Both the position numbers and the translations under genes were made by a program. From the NCBI GenBank assembly GCA_002450165.1, contig DJYQ01000034.1, positions 4,108 through 68,107 on the forward strand: a stretch of 64,000 nt of DNA, in the 5' to 3' direction. The notes under the pieces are model-generated. The model saw only the letters and a program-made list of their open reading frames with translations, was not told where the DNA came from and searched no databases. The DNA is from Prevotellaceae bacterium UBA6974 (lineage in GTDB: Bacteria; Bacteroidota; Bacteroidia; Bacteroidales; Bacteroidaceae). Positions 14,853-24,032 of the stretch are shown here, piece by piece (position 1 is the stretch's first letter; each line of letters starts with the position of its first letter).

Positions 14853-15232
14853 CATTATATTCGAACCCCAAAGTATTTAGGGCTTTACGCTCAGCCTTTT
14901 TCAGACAAATAATCATTTCTATGTCAAACAATAATAACCCGGTGTCAGTAAGCTACACTGACGCAGAATTACGCAACCTCGTTGAGGAATACATCACTCA
15001 ACAAAAAGAAGAGTTTGCGCTCAAACACGTTTGCTCGTATATTCTCTATTGGGCGGTAGAGGACGGCAAGGTGGCAGAGGCCAAGAGCCTGATTGAAAGC
15101 AATGAACTATACCCAAACGACCAAGAACGAGTGAAGGGAGTGTTGGGTACCATCGTAGCAGATGGCAGAATTGAAGATAGATTATATGAAAAGTATACGA
15201 AAAAATTGAATTATCAATATAAGAGCCATTAG
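14849..15232 (+). CDS. Small hypothetical protein downstream of the dGTPase-like gene
   Basis: A 127-residue frame overlapping the dGTPase stop by ATGA. An internal ATG at 14921 gives a 103-residue version (MSNNNNPVSV..) and may be the true start because the first 24 residues look non-conserved. The core (FALKHVCSYILYWAVEDGKV, then AEAKSLIES, RVKGVLGTIVADGRIEDRLY) is helical. No family recognised. By position it closes the four-gene PLD-dGTPase operon. Confidence 0.55.
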   Translation: MTLYSNPKVFRALRSAFFRQIIISMSNNNNPVSVSYTDAELRNLVEEYITQQKEEFALKHVCSYILYWAVEDGKVAEAKSLIESNELYPNDQERVKGVLGTIVADGRIEDRLYEKYTKKLNYQYKSH

Positions 15233-15304
15233 GCCTTTTATGCGCAGCTCGTGGTTCTTAATTGACATGCACATAGCCGCAGAACTTGCCCGGAAAACAG
15301 TTGT

Positions 15305-15337
15305 TATCTACAATTGTCTTGAAGATAATTGTAGATA
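15305..15337. promoter_or_regulatory. 11-bp inverted repeat ahead of the polysaccharide locus
   Basis: TATCTACAATT (15305-15315) and AATTGTAGATA (15327-15337) are perfect inverted repeats separated by 11 nt, 28 nt before the first gene of the locus. Without a T run it is less likely a terminator than an operator or invertible/antitermination element. No clear TAnnTTTG promoter is visible in the 132-nt gap. Confidence 0.5.
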
Positions 15338-15364
15338 CCCGCGAACGAGATAATACTAAATAAT

Positions 15365-16903
15365 ATGTCAACTGACAATACATCTAACAACAAACGAATT
15401 GCAAAGAACACGCTAATGCTTTATATGCGCACGATGCTAACAATGGCGATAACATTGTTCACTAGTCGTGTGATATTGCAGGTATTGGGCGTTGATGACT
15501 ATGGCATTTATAATGTCGTAGGAGGGTTTGTTGCCATGTTCGGTATTGTGTCTGGAGCGTTGACCTCTTCCATCAGCCGCTTCCTTACCTTTGAACTTGG
15601 GAAAGGAGATACCTCCAGACTCAATAAGATATTCTGTACAAGTCTCAATATTCAGATTTGCATTAGTTTGTTGATTGTATTACTAGGAGAACTTATTGGC
15701 TTATGGTTCTTGAACTACAAGATGAATATCCCTCCCGAGAGGCTTTTAGCGGCCAATTGGGTACTTCATTGCTCATTAATTGCGTTTGCCATCAATTTAA
15801 TTAGTATCCCATTCAATGCCGCAATTATTGCAAACGAGCGCATGTCGACTTTTGCATATGTCAGCATATTGGAGGTGTCATGTAAATTATTAATAGTGTA
15901 CATGCTTTACCTATCGCCGATAGATAAGTTGATTAGCTACGCCATACTGATGGTATGTGTATCACTTGTTGTTCAGTCGGTTTATGCCATATATTGCAAG
16001 AGATATTTCCCGGAATGTACCTATCACAGGTATTTTGACAAATCCCTCATCAAACAGATGACAGGCTTTGCCGGATGGACTTTTTTTACAAATGGTGCGA
16101 TGCTATTCAATACACAAGGCATCAATATCTTAATAAATATATTCTTTGGCGTTTCTGTCAATGCAGCTCGTGGTATTGCAACTCAAGTAGAGGCAGCAGT
16201 CATGCGATTTGTAAACGATTTTACTACAGCCATCAATCCTCAGATAACTAAGAGCTATGCAGCTGGAGATTTAGCTGCAATGAACAAGTTGACATGTCGT
16301 GGTTCAAAATTCGCAGCGTTCCTTTTTCTTTGTTTGGGATTACCTCTGATATTTGAAACACCATTTATTCTGAAATTATGGCTAACTGTAGTTCCTGAAC
16401 ATACTGTATGGATGTTTCGTCTTTCTGTGGTGGGAACATTAATGACTCTATTGGGTAATACTGGTTACACAGTTTGTATGGCAACTGGACGCATACGTAA
16501 TTATGTGTTAATCATTACATCTATTGGATGTTTGGTATTTCCCCTCACGTGGATTGTGTATTATTTTGGCGCACCTGTTGAAGCTACATATATAATATAT
16601 ATAATAGTTTATATTGCAGTTGATCTCGTGCGCCTTTGGATTATGAAGTGGCTCACAGGCTTCCCACCCATTATGTTTATCCGTGAGGTATTTGGCAGAC
16701 TTCTGCTTGTGCTTCCTTTCTGCGTTATACTTCCAATAATCTCCATTTGTGTGTTAAAAGCGGGCATTCTTCGCCTAATCATTACCATATTAGTTACTGA
16801 GACTTCAACTCTTGCCTCAATATATTTCTTAGGTCTTGATGTACCAGAGAAGAATTACGTAAACACTCTAATAAAAAAGACTATCAATAAATTTCATAAG
16901 TAG
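15365..16903 (+). CDS. Polysaccharide flippase (Wzx-like, MOP superfamily)
   Basis: A 512-residue multi-pass membrane protein with 12-14 hydrophobic segments. The start (RIAKNTLMLYMRTMLTMAIT then SRVILQVLGVDDYGIYNVVG) is typical of Bacteroidota O-unit exporters. It would move undecaprenyl-linked repeat units across the inner membrane. It is the first gene of the cluster that also holds the Wzy-like polymerase at 21890. The next gene starts 5 nt later, so the locus is probably one long transcript from here. Confidence 0.85.
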   Translation: MSTDNTSNNKRIAKNTLMLYMRTMLTMAITLFTSRVILQVLGVDDYGIYNVVGGFVAMFGIVSGALTSSISRFLTFELGKGDTSRLNKIFCTSLNIQICISLLIVLLGELIGLWFLNYKMNIPPERLLAANWVLHCSLIAFAINLISIPFNAAIIANERMSTFAYVSILEVSCKLLIVYMLYLSPIDKLISYAILMVCVSLVVQSVYAIYCKRYFPECTYHRYFDKSLIKQMTGFAGWTFFTNGAMLFNTQGINILINIFFGVSVNAARGIATQVEAAVMRFVNDFTTAINPQITKSYAAGDLAAMNKLTCRGSKFAAFLFLCLGLPLIFETPFILKLWLTVVPEHTVWMFRLSVVGTLMTLLGNTGYTVCMATGRIRNYVLIITSIGCLVFPLTWIVYYFGAPVEATYIIYIIVYIAVDLVRLWIMKWLTGFPPIMFIREVFGRLLLVLPFCVILPIISICVLKAGILRLIITILVTETSTLASIYFLGLDVPEKNYVNTLIKKTINKFHK

Positions 16904-16908
16904 TTCCT

Positions 16909-17742
16909 ATGAATATAAAATCAAAACTAATGAAAGCTGTAGCTATCATTGTTCAAGGAAAACCTCAACAAATAAAAGCAAATATATCATATCTTCAGCC
17001 CAACAACCAACTTGCTGGCAAGAAGGTAATCATCACGGGTGGTGGCCGTGGGCTGGGTTTTGCAATGGCAAAGAAGTTCGTTTCAGAAGGAGCAGATGTC
17101 CTTATTGCTGGACGAAATGAAAAAACACTAAAGGCAAGTTCAGATGAAATCGGATGCAAATACCTAACCATTAATGTGTCTGACCCTACAGAATTTAGCA
17201 CATTCATAGCAAAAGCTGCAACACTTATGGGTGGTGGCATAAATGTTTTGGTTAATAATGCGGGCATTTCTTTACATGAGGCTAATTTCTTTGATGTCAC
17301 GCCTGATACCTTTGATAGGCAAATAAATACCAATCTTAGGGGTGCATTCTTCCTAACTCAGGAATTCATACGCCATCTAAAGTCGACTAATACAAGTGGG
17401 AATATCCTCTTTGTTTCTTCTGAAACTGGTGATACGATGGATTATCGACCGTATGGTTTCACCAAGGTTGCAGTCAATAGTATGGTGCAAGGTCTTGCTT
17501 ATTTATTCAAGAAAGATGGTATCCGAGTGAATGCCGTTGCACCAGGAGTCACAGCGTCCGATATGACGGGTTTTAAAGCCGATGGAGACCTCTTTGCAGG
17601 CGAGTATGGTACAGGTCGTATCTATCTCCCCGAAGAAGTGGCAGAAACAGCTTGTTTCTTGGTTTCAGATGCTTCTGGCTGTGTATCGGGTCAAATCATT
17701 ACATGTAACAATGCCCAGACGGTAAATGCCCGTTGGAAATAA
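16909..17742 (+). CDS. SDR-family oxidoreductase
   Basis: A 277-residue Rossmann enzyme with cofactor motif TGGGRGLGF (about residues 43-51), NNAG (about 119-122), a catalytic Ser in FVSSETG and YGFTK (Tyr182/Lys186). It fits classical NAD(P)-dependent short-chain dehydrogenases. It is adjacent to a ThDP-dependent enzyme and inside a sugar locus, so it may reduce a keto-acid- or keto-sugar-derived group attached to the glycan. Substrate not predictable. The roughly 30-residue basic N-terminal extension is longer than usual for the family. Confidence 0.8.
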   Translation: MNIKSKLMKAVAIIVQGKPQQIKANISYLQPNNQLAGKKVIITGGGRGLGFAMAKKFVSEGADVLIAGRNEKTLKASSDEIGCKYLTINVSDPTEFSTFIAKAATLMGGGINVLVNNAGISLHEANFFDVTPDTFDRQINTNLRGAFFLTQEFIRHLKSTNTSGNILFVSSETGDTMDYRPYGFTKVAVNSMVQGLAYLFKKDGIRVNAVAPGVTASDMTGFKADGDLFAGEYGTGRIYLPEEVAETACFLVSDASGCVSGQIITCNNAQTVNARWK

Positions 17743-17755
17743 ATAGGTACAAGAA

Positions 17756-19510
17756 ATGGATAAGAAATATTACACAAATGAACGCAATGTGCAGATAATG
17801 ATTTTTCTGCTTAAAGCTCATGGTATCAAACGAGTCATAGCATCACCGGGTACTACCAATATGACATTTATTGGTAGTATTCAACAGGATCCATGGTTCG
17901 AGATATATTCATCTGTAGATGAGCGTAGTGCTGCTTATCTTGCATGTGGTATGGCAGCTGAAACAGGTGAACCTGTTGTGCTTAGCTGTACAGGGGCAAC
18001 CGCATCACGTAACTATATGCCAGGCTTGACCGAAGCATATTATAGAAAACTACCTGTTCTAGCCTTAACCTCCCATAGAGGAGATTTCCGACTTGGCCAC
18101 TTACTCGACCAGCAGATTGACCGTCGTCAAAGTCCTACAGACATAACTGTTGAAAAATGTGTTCTCCCGTTGGTGAAAGATGCTGATGATGAGTTTTATT
18201 GTACTATTGAAGCAAATAAAGCTATTTTGGCGCTTACTCAGAGGGGCGGGGGGCCGGTTCATGTGAATATGTTTACTAGGTATTCTTCTGACTTCTCTGT
18301 GAAAGAATTGCCATCAGCTCGTGTTATCCGCAGATATCACGTGTCTGATAAGTTACCGGAAATGGCTTCTAACAAGAAAATCGCGATCTTTGTAGGTGCA
18401 CATAAGCATTTTACTGATGCAGAGAAAGCTGCAATAGAAGCATTCTGTCAAACCAATAATGCAGTGGTTTTCTGTGACCATACCTCTGGATATCATGGAC
18501 GATATGCTGTACACAATGCCTTGATATGTGGTCAGAGATTGTCTGATTCCCCCATTCGAACAATGGATATACTCATCCATATCGGTGAAGTGTCAGGCGA
18601 TGCTTACGGAAAGGTCATGAAGATGCAAGAGGTATGGAGAGTTAGTGAAGATGGTGCAGTTCGTGATTCTTGGGGTAGATTGACCAATGTATTTGAAATG
18701 TCTGAAGAGATTTTCTTCAAAACTTATACTAAAGAACATAAATGTGACGAAACGTATCTTGAGAAATGTAAGGCAGAATATCAACGGCTATTGAGTACTC
18801 TTCCGGAATTACCATTCAGCAACATATGGATGGCATCACAAATGTACAATAAACTGCCAAATAACTCCGAGATTCATTTTGGCATTTATAATTCACTTCG
18901 AGCGTGGAATTTCTTTGAATTGGGTGATACTATCAGAACTAATTGTAACGTTGGAGGCTTTGGGATTGACGGAGGAATCTCGACAATGATAGGAGCCTCA
19001 ATGTGCCATCCCGATAAACTATATTTCGGTGTTTTTGGTGATTTAGCCTTCTTCTATGACATGAACGTTCTAGGCAATCGCCACGTGGGTAACAATGTCC
19101 GCATCTTGCTTATCAATAATGGAAAGGGAAATGAATTCAGGCTTTATAGCCACCCTTGTTCTATCTTCGGAGAGGATGCGGATCCGTATATGGCGGCTGC
19201 AGGTCACTATGGTAACAAATCTGTTGACCTTGTGAGACACTATGCAGAGGACCTCGGATACAAGTATCTGACAGCTTTTAATAAAGAAGATTTTTTAACG
19301 GTTTTACCCTTGTTCCTTGACACTAACGATTGCAGTAAGCCATATTTGTTGGAAGTGTTTACAGAAACGGAAGACGAAAGCAATGCACTTGAAGCAATCC
19401 TTAATTATGATGTTGATGCTACTACGGGATTAAAACGTAAAATAGCAAACAGTGTAAAGGGAACACCGGTCGAAGGGGTTATTAATAAAATGCGTGAGAT
19501 TCTCAAATGA
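17756..19510 (+). CDS. Thiamine-diphosphate-dependent enzyme, MenD-like
   Basis: A 584-residue protein with ThDP-enzyme layout. SPGTTNM (30-36) and catalytic Glu56 in SSVDERSAAY lie in the pyrimidine domain; GDLAFFYDMN (about 427-436) and NNGKGNEF (about 454) form the diphosphate/Mg site. It resembles MenD (2-succinyl-5-enolpyruvyl-6-hydroxy-3-cyclohexene carboxylate synthase) and related decarboxylases, yet there is no other menaquinone gene here. With the SDR upstream and the pyruvyltransferase downstream, it probably builds an unusual carbon substituent of the glycan. It overlaps the next gene by ATGA (19507-19510). Confidence 0.7.
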   Translation: MDKKYYTNERNVQIMIFLLKAHGIKRVIASPGTTNMTFIGSIQQDPWFEIYSSVDERSAAYLACGMAAETGEPVVLSCTGATASRNYMPGLTEAYYRKLPVLALTSHRGDFRLGHLLDQQIDRRQSPTDITVEKCVLPLVKDADDEFYCTIEANKAILALTQRGGGPVHVNMFTRYSSDFSVKELPSARVIRRYHVSDKLPEMASNKKIAIFVGAHKHFTDAEKAAIEAFCQTNNAVVFCDHTSGYHGRYAVHNALICGQRLSDSPIRTMDILIHIGEVSGDAYGKVMKMQEVWRVSEDGAVRDSWGRLTNVFEMSEEIFFKTYTKEHKCDETYLEKCKAEYQRLLSTLPELPFSNIWMASQMYNKLPNNSEIHFGIYNSLRAWNFFELGDTIRTNCNVGGFGIDGGISTMIGASMCHPDKLYFGVFGDLAFFYDMNVLGNRHVGNNVRILLINNGKGNEFRLYSHPCSIFGEDADPYMAAAGHYGNKSVDLVRHYAEDLGYKYLTAFNKEDFLTVLPLFLDTNDCSKPYLLEVFTETEDESNALEAILNYDVDATTGLKRKIANSVKGTPVEGVINKMREILK

Positions 19511-20661
19511 AAATAGGCGTGATGACATTTTGGCATGGTAATTCCAACTATGGCCAAATCATGCAATGTTGGGCGATGCAGCAATTTCTGAAGCGTCAAG
19601 GCCACGAGCCTTATGTTATCAGATTTGTGCCGTCAAACTATACTTCACCGTTGAAGCGATTCTTTAAGAAGATACTTTTTGTGGAGCAAATCCGTAATGC
19701 TAGGGAATTCTTTTTGAATCATCATACATATCATGTAAAGAAGAGAAATAGAATTTACGATCATAAACGACAATTTGATGAGTTTCGAAGGAATCATCTT
19801 GACTTCAGCGAAAATATCTATTACGATATACATCAGATTCAAAATAATCCACCTGTGGCAGATGCCTACATTGTAGGAAGTGATCAGGTTTGGGCTCAGA
19901 TGCTTGACAGTATTAATAGCCGTGCTTTTTATTTGGACTTTGGAAGGCCTGAGACTAAACGTATCGCTTATGCTCCCAGTTTTGTTGTAAAGGAGTATCC
20001 TGTAGCATATCGTAAGGAACTTAAAACACTGCTCCAACGATTTGATGCAGTTTCATGTCGTGAGTATTCTGGAGTTGATATTTGTAAGTCCATAGGTATT
20101 AAGGCTGCCAAAGTACTAGATCCGACATTCCTTGTAGAGCGAGACGATTATTTGTCCCTGATAGGAGAACCTATTGAAAAGAAAAAGCAGATATTCATAT
20201 ATAGTCTCAATATATCATCCCCTGAGCAGATTCGGTGGAATGAACTTAGGCAATATGCCAAAGATACTGGGCAAAAAGTGATTGTCACTCCATCTCAAGG
20301 CTACTTTGCTGCTGAAGAACTCTTTGGTGACGACGTGCAATATCTTTATGCTTCTCCTCAACAATGGCTTAAAACTATTGCCGAATCAGAATTGGTGGTT
20401 ACACCATCGTTCCATGGTGTTGTTTTGTCAATCATTTTGGGGACGCCTTTTGTTTATGTGCCGCTTAAAGGTACTTATGAAACTGGAAATTCTCGTGTTA
20501 TTGATTTACTGGAAGATTTAAATCTTATAAGTCGAGTTATTAATGACGTGAATGATTACAACTCTATCATTCAGCATGTAATTGTTTGGAATAGAGTATT
20601 GGATTCCTTGAAAAAAACACGATTAGAATCAATATTGTTTCTTCAAGATGCACTTATATAA
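19507..20661 (+). CDS. Polysaccharide pyruvyl transferase family protein
   Basis: A 384-residue protein starting MKIGVMTFWHGNSNYGQIMQ with AYIVGSDQVW (about residues 119-128) and a C-terminal SFHGVVLSIILGTPFVYV block, the pattern of PF04230 enzymes that add ketal-linked pyruvate from PEP to sugars. Pyruvate makes surface glycans acidic. Genes overlap on both sides (ATGA upstream, TAATG downstream), so it is translationally coupled within the locus. The acceptor sugar is unknown. Confidence 0.85.
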   Translation: MKIGVMTFWHGNSNYGQIMQCWAMQQFLKRQGHEPYVIRFVPSNYTSPLKRFFKKILFVEQIRNAREFFLNHHTYHVKKRNRIYDHKRQFDEFRRNHLDFSENIYYDIHQIQNNPPVADAYIVGSDQVWAQMLDSINSRAFYLDFGRPETKRIAYAPSFVVKEYPVAYRKELKTLLQRFDAVSCREYSGVDICKSIGIKAAKVLDPTFLVERDDYLSLIGEPIEKKKQIFIYSLNISSPEQIRWNELRQYAKDTGQKVIVTPSQGYFAAEELFGDDVQYLYASPQQWLKTIAESELVVTPSFHGVVLSIILGTPFVYVPLKGTYETGNSRVIDLLEDLNLISRVINDVNDYNSIIQHVIVWNRVLDSLKKTRLESILFLQDALI

Positions 20662-21893
20662 TGAAAGTCCTACAAGTAAATATTACAGGAAAATCAGGAA
20701 GCACAGGTAAAATCACGACTGATATTCGTAATTACCTCCTTGGTCAAGGAATTGAAGCCCTTGTAGCTTATAGTGTGGATAATATTTATTGCAAGGGTTA
20801 TTACAAGTTGGCTAAGAGATGGGAACTGACTATTTCAAGAATTATGGTCAGGTACGGACGAGCACCATATAAAGGTAATCCTTTTGCTTTTGGACGATTG
20901 GTGAGAGTGATAGAGACAACGCACCCAGATATAGTTCATCTCCATTGTATTAACTGTAATTGTTTAAACATTTATAAGTTGTTAGATTATCTTGCCAATA
21001 AGCAAATTCCAACCGTAGTTACACATCATGCTGAATTCTTTTATACTGGAGCGTGCCCACATGCGTATAATTGTACAAAATTTATTGATAAACAATGTGT
21101 TGGTTGTAGTCATACACAATACGCAACCTATAATAGATATTTGGCAGATACACATAAATGTTGGGTACGTATGTATAAAGCATTTAATCAATTTGCTGAG
21201 GATAAACTCTATTTCGTAGCTGTTTCTCCATGGGTTGAGATGCGCTCAAAAATGTCTCCTATTGTTAGTCGCTACCGTTGTGCCACTGTCTATAATGGAT
21301 TAGATACGTCATGTTTCTATTATAGATCTATTCAAGAAAATTTACATAAACGAATCCATAGTGAAAAGGGAAATGTAGTACTGCATGTTTCTCCCTATTT
21401 CAATCCCGTGGATAAGTACGACATAAAAGGTGGCTATTATGTTGTAGAGATTGCAAAGCGAATGCCACATTGTAGATTCCTGGTTGTTGCTACAGATTAT
21501 GATAATATTGATAAAATTCCCGAAAATATTCAATTTTGGGGACGCGTATCATCACAGGAAGAGTTAGCGTGTTTGTATAGTTTTGCCAAAGTGACACTTC
21601 TGACATCCAGAAGAGAAACATTCTCAATGGTAACTGCAGAAAGCCTGTGCTGTGGTACTCCAGTTGTTGGATTTGAGGCAGGAGGTCCAGAATCAATCGC
21701 GATTAAAGAGTATAGCAGTTTCGTTGAATACGGTAATTTAGATGCTTTACACCACGTTCTTAGTGATTTTTTGTCATCCAGTTTTGATAAACAACAAATA
21801 TCACATGATAGTAAGGTTGTTTATTCTAAAGAAGCAATGGGTAATGGTTATTTGAAAATTTATCAGACTTTATTAAAACATCAAGATAAATGA
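20661..21893 (+). CDS. Glycosyltransferase, GT4 (group 1)
   Basis: A 410-residue GT-B enzyme. The N-terminus (MKVLQVNITGKSGSTGKI) and C-terminal donor site (SRRETFSMVTAESLCCGTPV then GFEAGGPES, residues about 315-345) are those of group 1 glycosyltransferases such as WcaC-like enzymes. It adds one sugar to the lipid-linked unit at the cytoplasmic membrane. It overlaps both neighbours by a few bases. A cysteine-rich stretch near residues 120-155 (ACPHAYNCTKFIDKQCVGC) looks like a small metal or disulfide motif found in this subgroup. Confidence 0.85.
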   Translation: MKVLQVNITGKSGSTGKITTDIRNYLLGQGIEALVAYSVDNIYCKGYYKLAKRWELTISRIMVRYGRAPYKGNPFAFGRLVRVIETTHPDIVHLHCINCNCLNIYKLLDYLANKQIPTVVTHHAEFFYTGACPHAYNCTKFIDKQCVGCSHTQYATYNRYLADTHKCWVRMYKAFNQFAEDKLYFVAVSPWVEMRSKMSPIVSRYRCATVYNGLDTSCFYYRSIQENLHKRIHSEKGNVVLHVSPYFNPVDKYDIKGGYYVVEIAKRMPHCRFLVVATDYDNIDKIPENIQFWGRVSSQEELACLYSFAKVTLLTSRRETFSMVTAESLCCGTPVVGFEAGGPESIAIKEYSSFVEYGNLDALHHVLSDFLSSSFDKQQISHDSKVVYSKEAMGNGYLKIYQTLLKHQDK

Positions 21894-23128
21894 CTTACGA
21901 AAAGAAAAAGGATTACTTTATTTTCTTTTGCAGTCTGACTAGTTCTTTTTCGCTGAGAGTGTTGGGCACATTCTATATTATTGAAATTATTGCTTTCCTC
22001 TCGTACTTTGTTATTCCGTGGAAAAAATATACGGAGAATCCAAGGATGCGAAAAGTTATATTTATGGCTTTTTTATGGCTGCTTGGAGCAATAGTAGCAG
22101 ACGTGTGGAATCATACTCCGACAATAGATTTATTAAAAGGTTGGTTTAATATCATCTTCTTTATAGGCCTTATGCCATTTGTATATTGGGCTTTAAAGGA
22201 TAAACCAAGTCGTTGGATATGGTATGTCGTTGGGAATGGTATCTCCTCACTTTTGAGTTTTTACTTGGTTAGAGGTGACATGTTCGAGGGGAGGGCGTAT
22301 GAAATATGGCAGCTTTATGCCTGGGGGCCTTTTGTTGTTGGAATAGCCGCCTTGTTATACTACAGAGGGAAGCATAAACTAGCAATGATTACATATTTGG
22401 TCTGGGCTGTATATGCATTGTATGGAGGTAGCCGGAATATATTCTTGAATATATCCATGGCAGTCTGCATTATGTATATGGTGGAAAGATTCAAATCTGC
22501 CAAGCTGGATTCACAGATTTATCGTTTTAAATCAAGTATTGTCCGAGTTTTTCTCGCGCTGTTTATTGGAGCTCTCATCATTGATAATGTTTATGAGAAC
22601 ATGGCATCCGGCGGATTGTTGGGAGATTATGCATACGATAAGTACATGACCCAAAAGTCTGAGTCAGGTGGCATTTTAAAAGGAGGACGCTCAGAAACTT
22701 TCTTAGGTTTAGAATGTATAAAAGAAAACCCGATTATTGGATATGGTAGCTTTGCTGTCTATTCACCAAAATTAATTTCATCAGAATCGTTACGCAGTGC
22801 ACTTGTGCAGTATTATGATGGGGTGGATGTTGAATACTTGCCATCACATTCTCATGTGGTCGGATATTGGATATATCATGGAATTCTTGGAGGCATTTTC
22901 TGGATATATATTCTTTTGTTGATGTGGAGACTGTTCAGAACAGGAGCATTTATGTATGAGCCAAAATTGATAGGCCATTGTGTCTATTATTCTGCAACCA
23001 TCCTGTGGGCAATTTTATTCTCACCGTTTGGCCAACGTGCGCCCATGGCCTTCTATATTGTTTATCTGATAGTTATTGAAGGGTATTTCCTAAATGATAG
23101 ATATAGAATTTTTCATGGTAGTAAATAA
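21890..23128 (+). CDS. O-antigen polymerase (Wzy-like) / ligase-type membrane protein
   Basis: A 412-residue protein with about 10-12 hydrophobic helices and a large extracytoplasmic loop (about residues 235-325, containing GGRSETFLGLECIKENPIIG and LPSHSHVVGYW), the layout of Wzy polymerases and O-antigen ligases. It links repeat units into chains after flipping. In this locus it is the only candidate polymerase. It overlaps the upstream glycosyltransferase by ATGA. Confidence 0.75.
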   Translation: MTYEKKKDYFIFFCSLTSSFSLRVLGTFYIIEIIAFLSYFVIPWKKYTENPRMRKVIFMAFLWLLGAIVADVWNHTPTIDLLKGWFNIIFFIGLMPFVYWALKDKPSRWIWYVVGNGISSLLSFYLVRGDMFEGRAYEIWQLYAWGPFVVGIAALLYYRGKHKLAMITYLVWAVYALYGGSRNIFLNISMAVCIMYMVERFKSAKLDSQIYRFKSSIVRVFLALFIGALIIDNVYENMASGGLLGDYAYDKYMTQKSESGGILKGGRSETFLGLECIKENPIIGYGSFAVYSPKLISSESLRSALVQYYDGVDVEYLPSHSHVVGYWIYHGILGGIFWIYILLLMWRLFRTGAFMYEPKLIGHCVYYSATILWAILFSPFGQRAPMAFYIVYLIVIEGYFLNDRYRIFHGSK

Positions 23129-23152
23129 TAGTGACATACAAAATATATAAAC

Positions 23153-24028
23153 ATGAACAATATGGAAAGGAAGTCAATCCCCTTCTTGTCTATTGTTATA
23201 GCCAATTATAATTATGGGAAAATGTTGCCTGCAACAATAGAATCTGTTCTGAGTCAGGATTGCAACGACTATGAATTGATAATAGTGGATGGTGGTAGCA
23301 AGGACAATAGTGTAGAGGTAATCAAAAATTATGAGAAACACCTTTCCTGGTGGGTATCTGAACCAGACAAAGGACAGAGTAATGCCTTTAACAAGGGTTT
23401 TTCGCATGCAAAAGGCGAATTTATTACTTGGCTGAATGCTGATGACATTCTGCTTCCTGGAACTATTGCTGCGGTAAAAGATGCATTACGTTCAAAACCT
23501 ACCGCAGACTATGCGACTGGTAACTTTTTACGATTTTTAAATTCAGATCATACGATATCTGAAGCCAAGTGGGGACCTCATTCCCTTCCGTATTGGCTAC
23601 AAGGGAGAGGTCGTTATATTGTGGCATTCGGTCCTACAACATTTTGGCGCAGGTCTGTATATGAGAAACTTGGGCCAATTGATGAAACGCTTCACTACAC
23701 CATGGACACTGAGTATTGGGCTCGAATGATGATGGCTGGACATAAACAGGTTCGCGTCAATCATTATTGCTGGGGTTTTAGAATGCATGAAGAGAGCAAA
23801 ACAGCAGAATTTGGGGATCACGAAAGAAGCCAAAAGATAAAAGAAACTATGGACAAAGAACACGAGTACATAAGAAAAAAGAATAACTACCATCCTACTA
23901 AGTTTTGGAGATATGCTGGGCTCTGTTGGCGTTTTGTAGATGGGTCCCTTTTTCACTCTTTGTTTAATAGCTATTATTATGTAGGTAAGAAGATTGAATC
24001 GCAGTTTGGTATTCTTTATAAAATTTAA
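23153..24028 (+). CDS. Glycosyltransferase family 2
   Basis: A 291-residue GT-A enzyme. LSIVIANYNYGKMLPATIES (13-32), IIVDGGSKDNS (42-52) and WLNADD (about 93-98, the DxD-like metal site) are visible. The second in-frame ATG at 23162 could be the start. The C-terminal part holds the acceptor site. Expected to extend the repeat unit on its lipid carrier. It is followed 4 nt later by another glycosyltransferase, both on one transcript. Confidence 0.85.
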   Translation: MNNMERKSIPFLSIVIANYNYGKMLPATIESVLSQDCNDYELIIVDGGSKDNSVEVIKNYEKHLSWWVSEPDKGQSNAFNKGFSHAKGEFITWLNADDILLPGTIAAVKDALRSKPTADYATGNFLRFLNSDHTISEAKWGPHSLPYWLQGRGRYIVAFGPTTFWRRSVYEKLGPIDETLHYTMDTEYWARMMMAGHKQVRVNHYCWGFRMHEESKTAEFGDHERSQKIKETMDKEHEYIRKKNNYHPTKFWRYAGLCWRFVDGSLFHSLFNSYYYVGKKIESQFGILYKI

Positions 24029-24032
24029 TGAT

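Noticed and set aside
17756..19510. Menaquinone biosynthesis locus
   Set aside because: Only one MenD-like gene, surrounded by glycan genes; other men genes are absent from the window.
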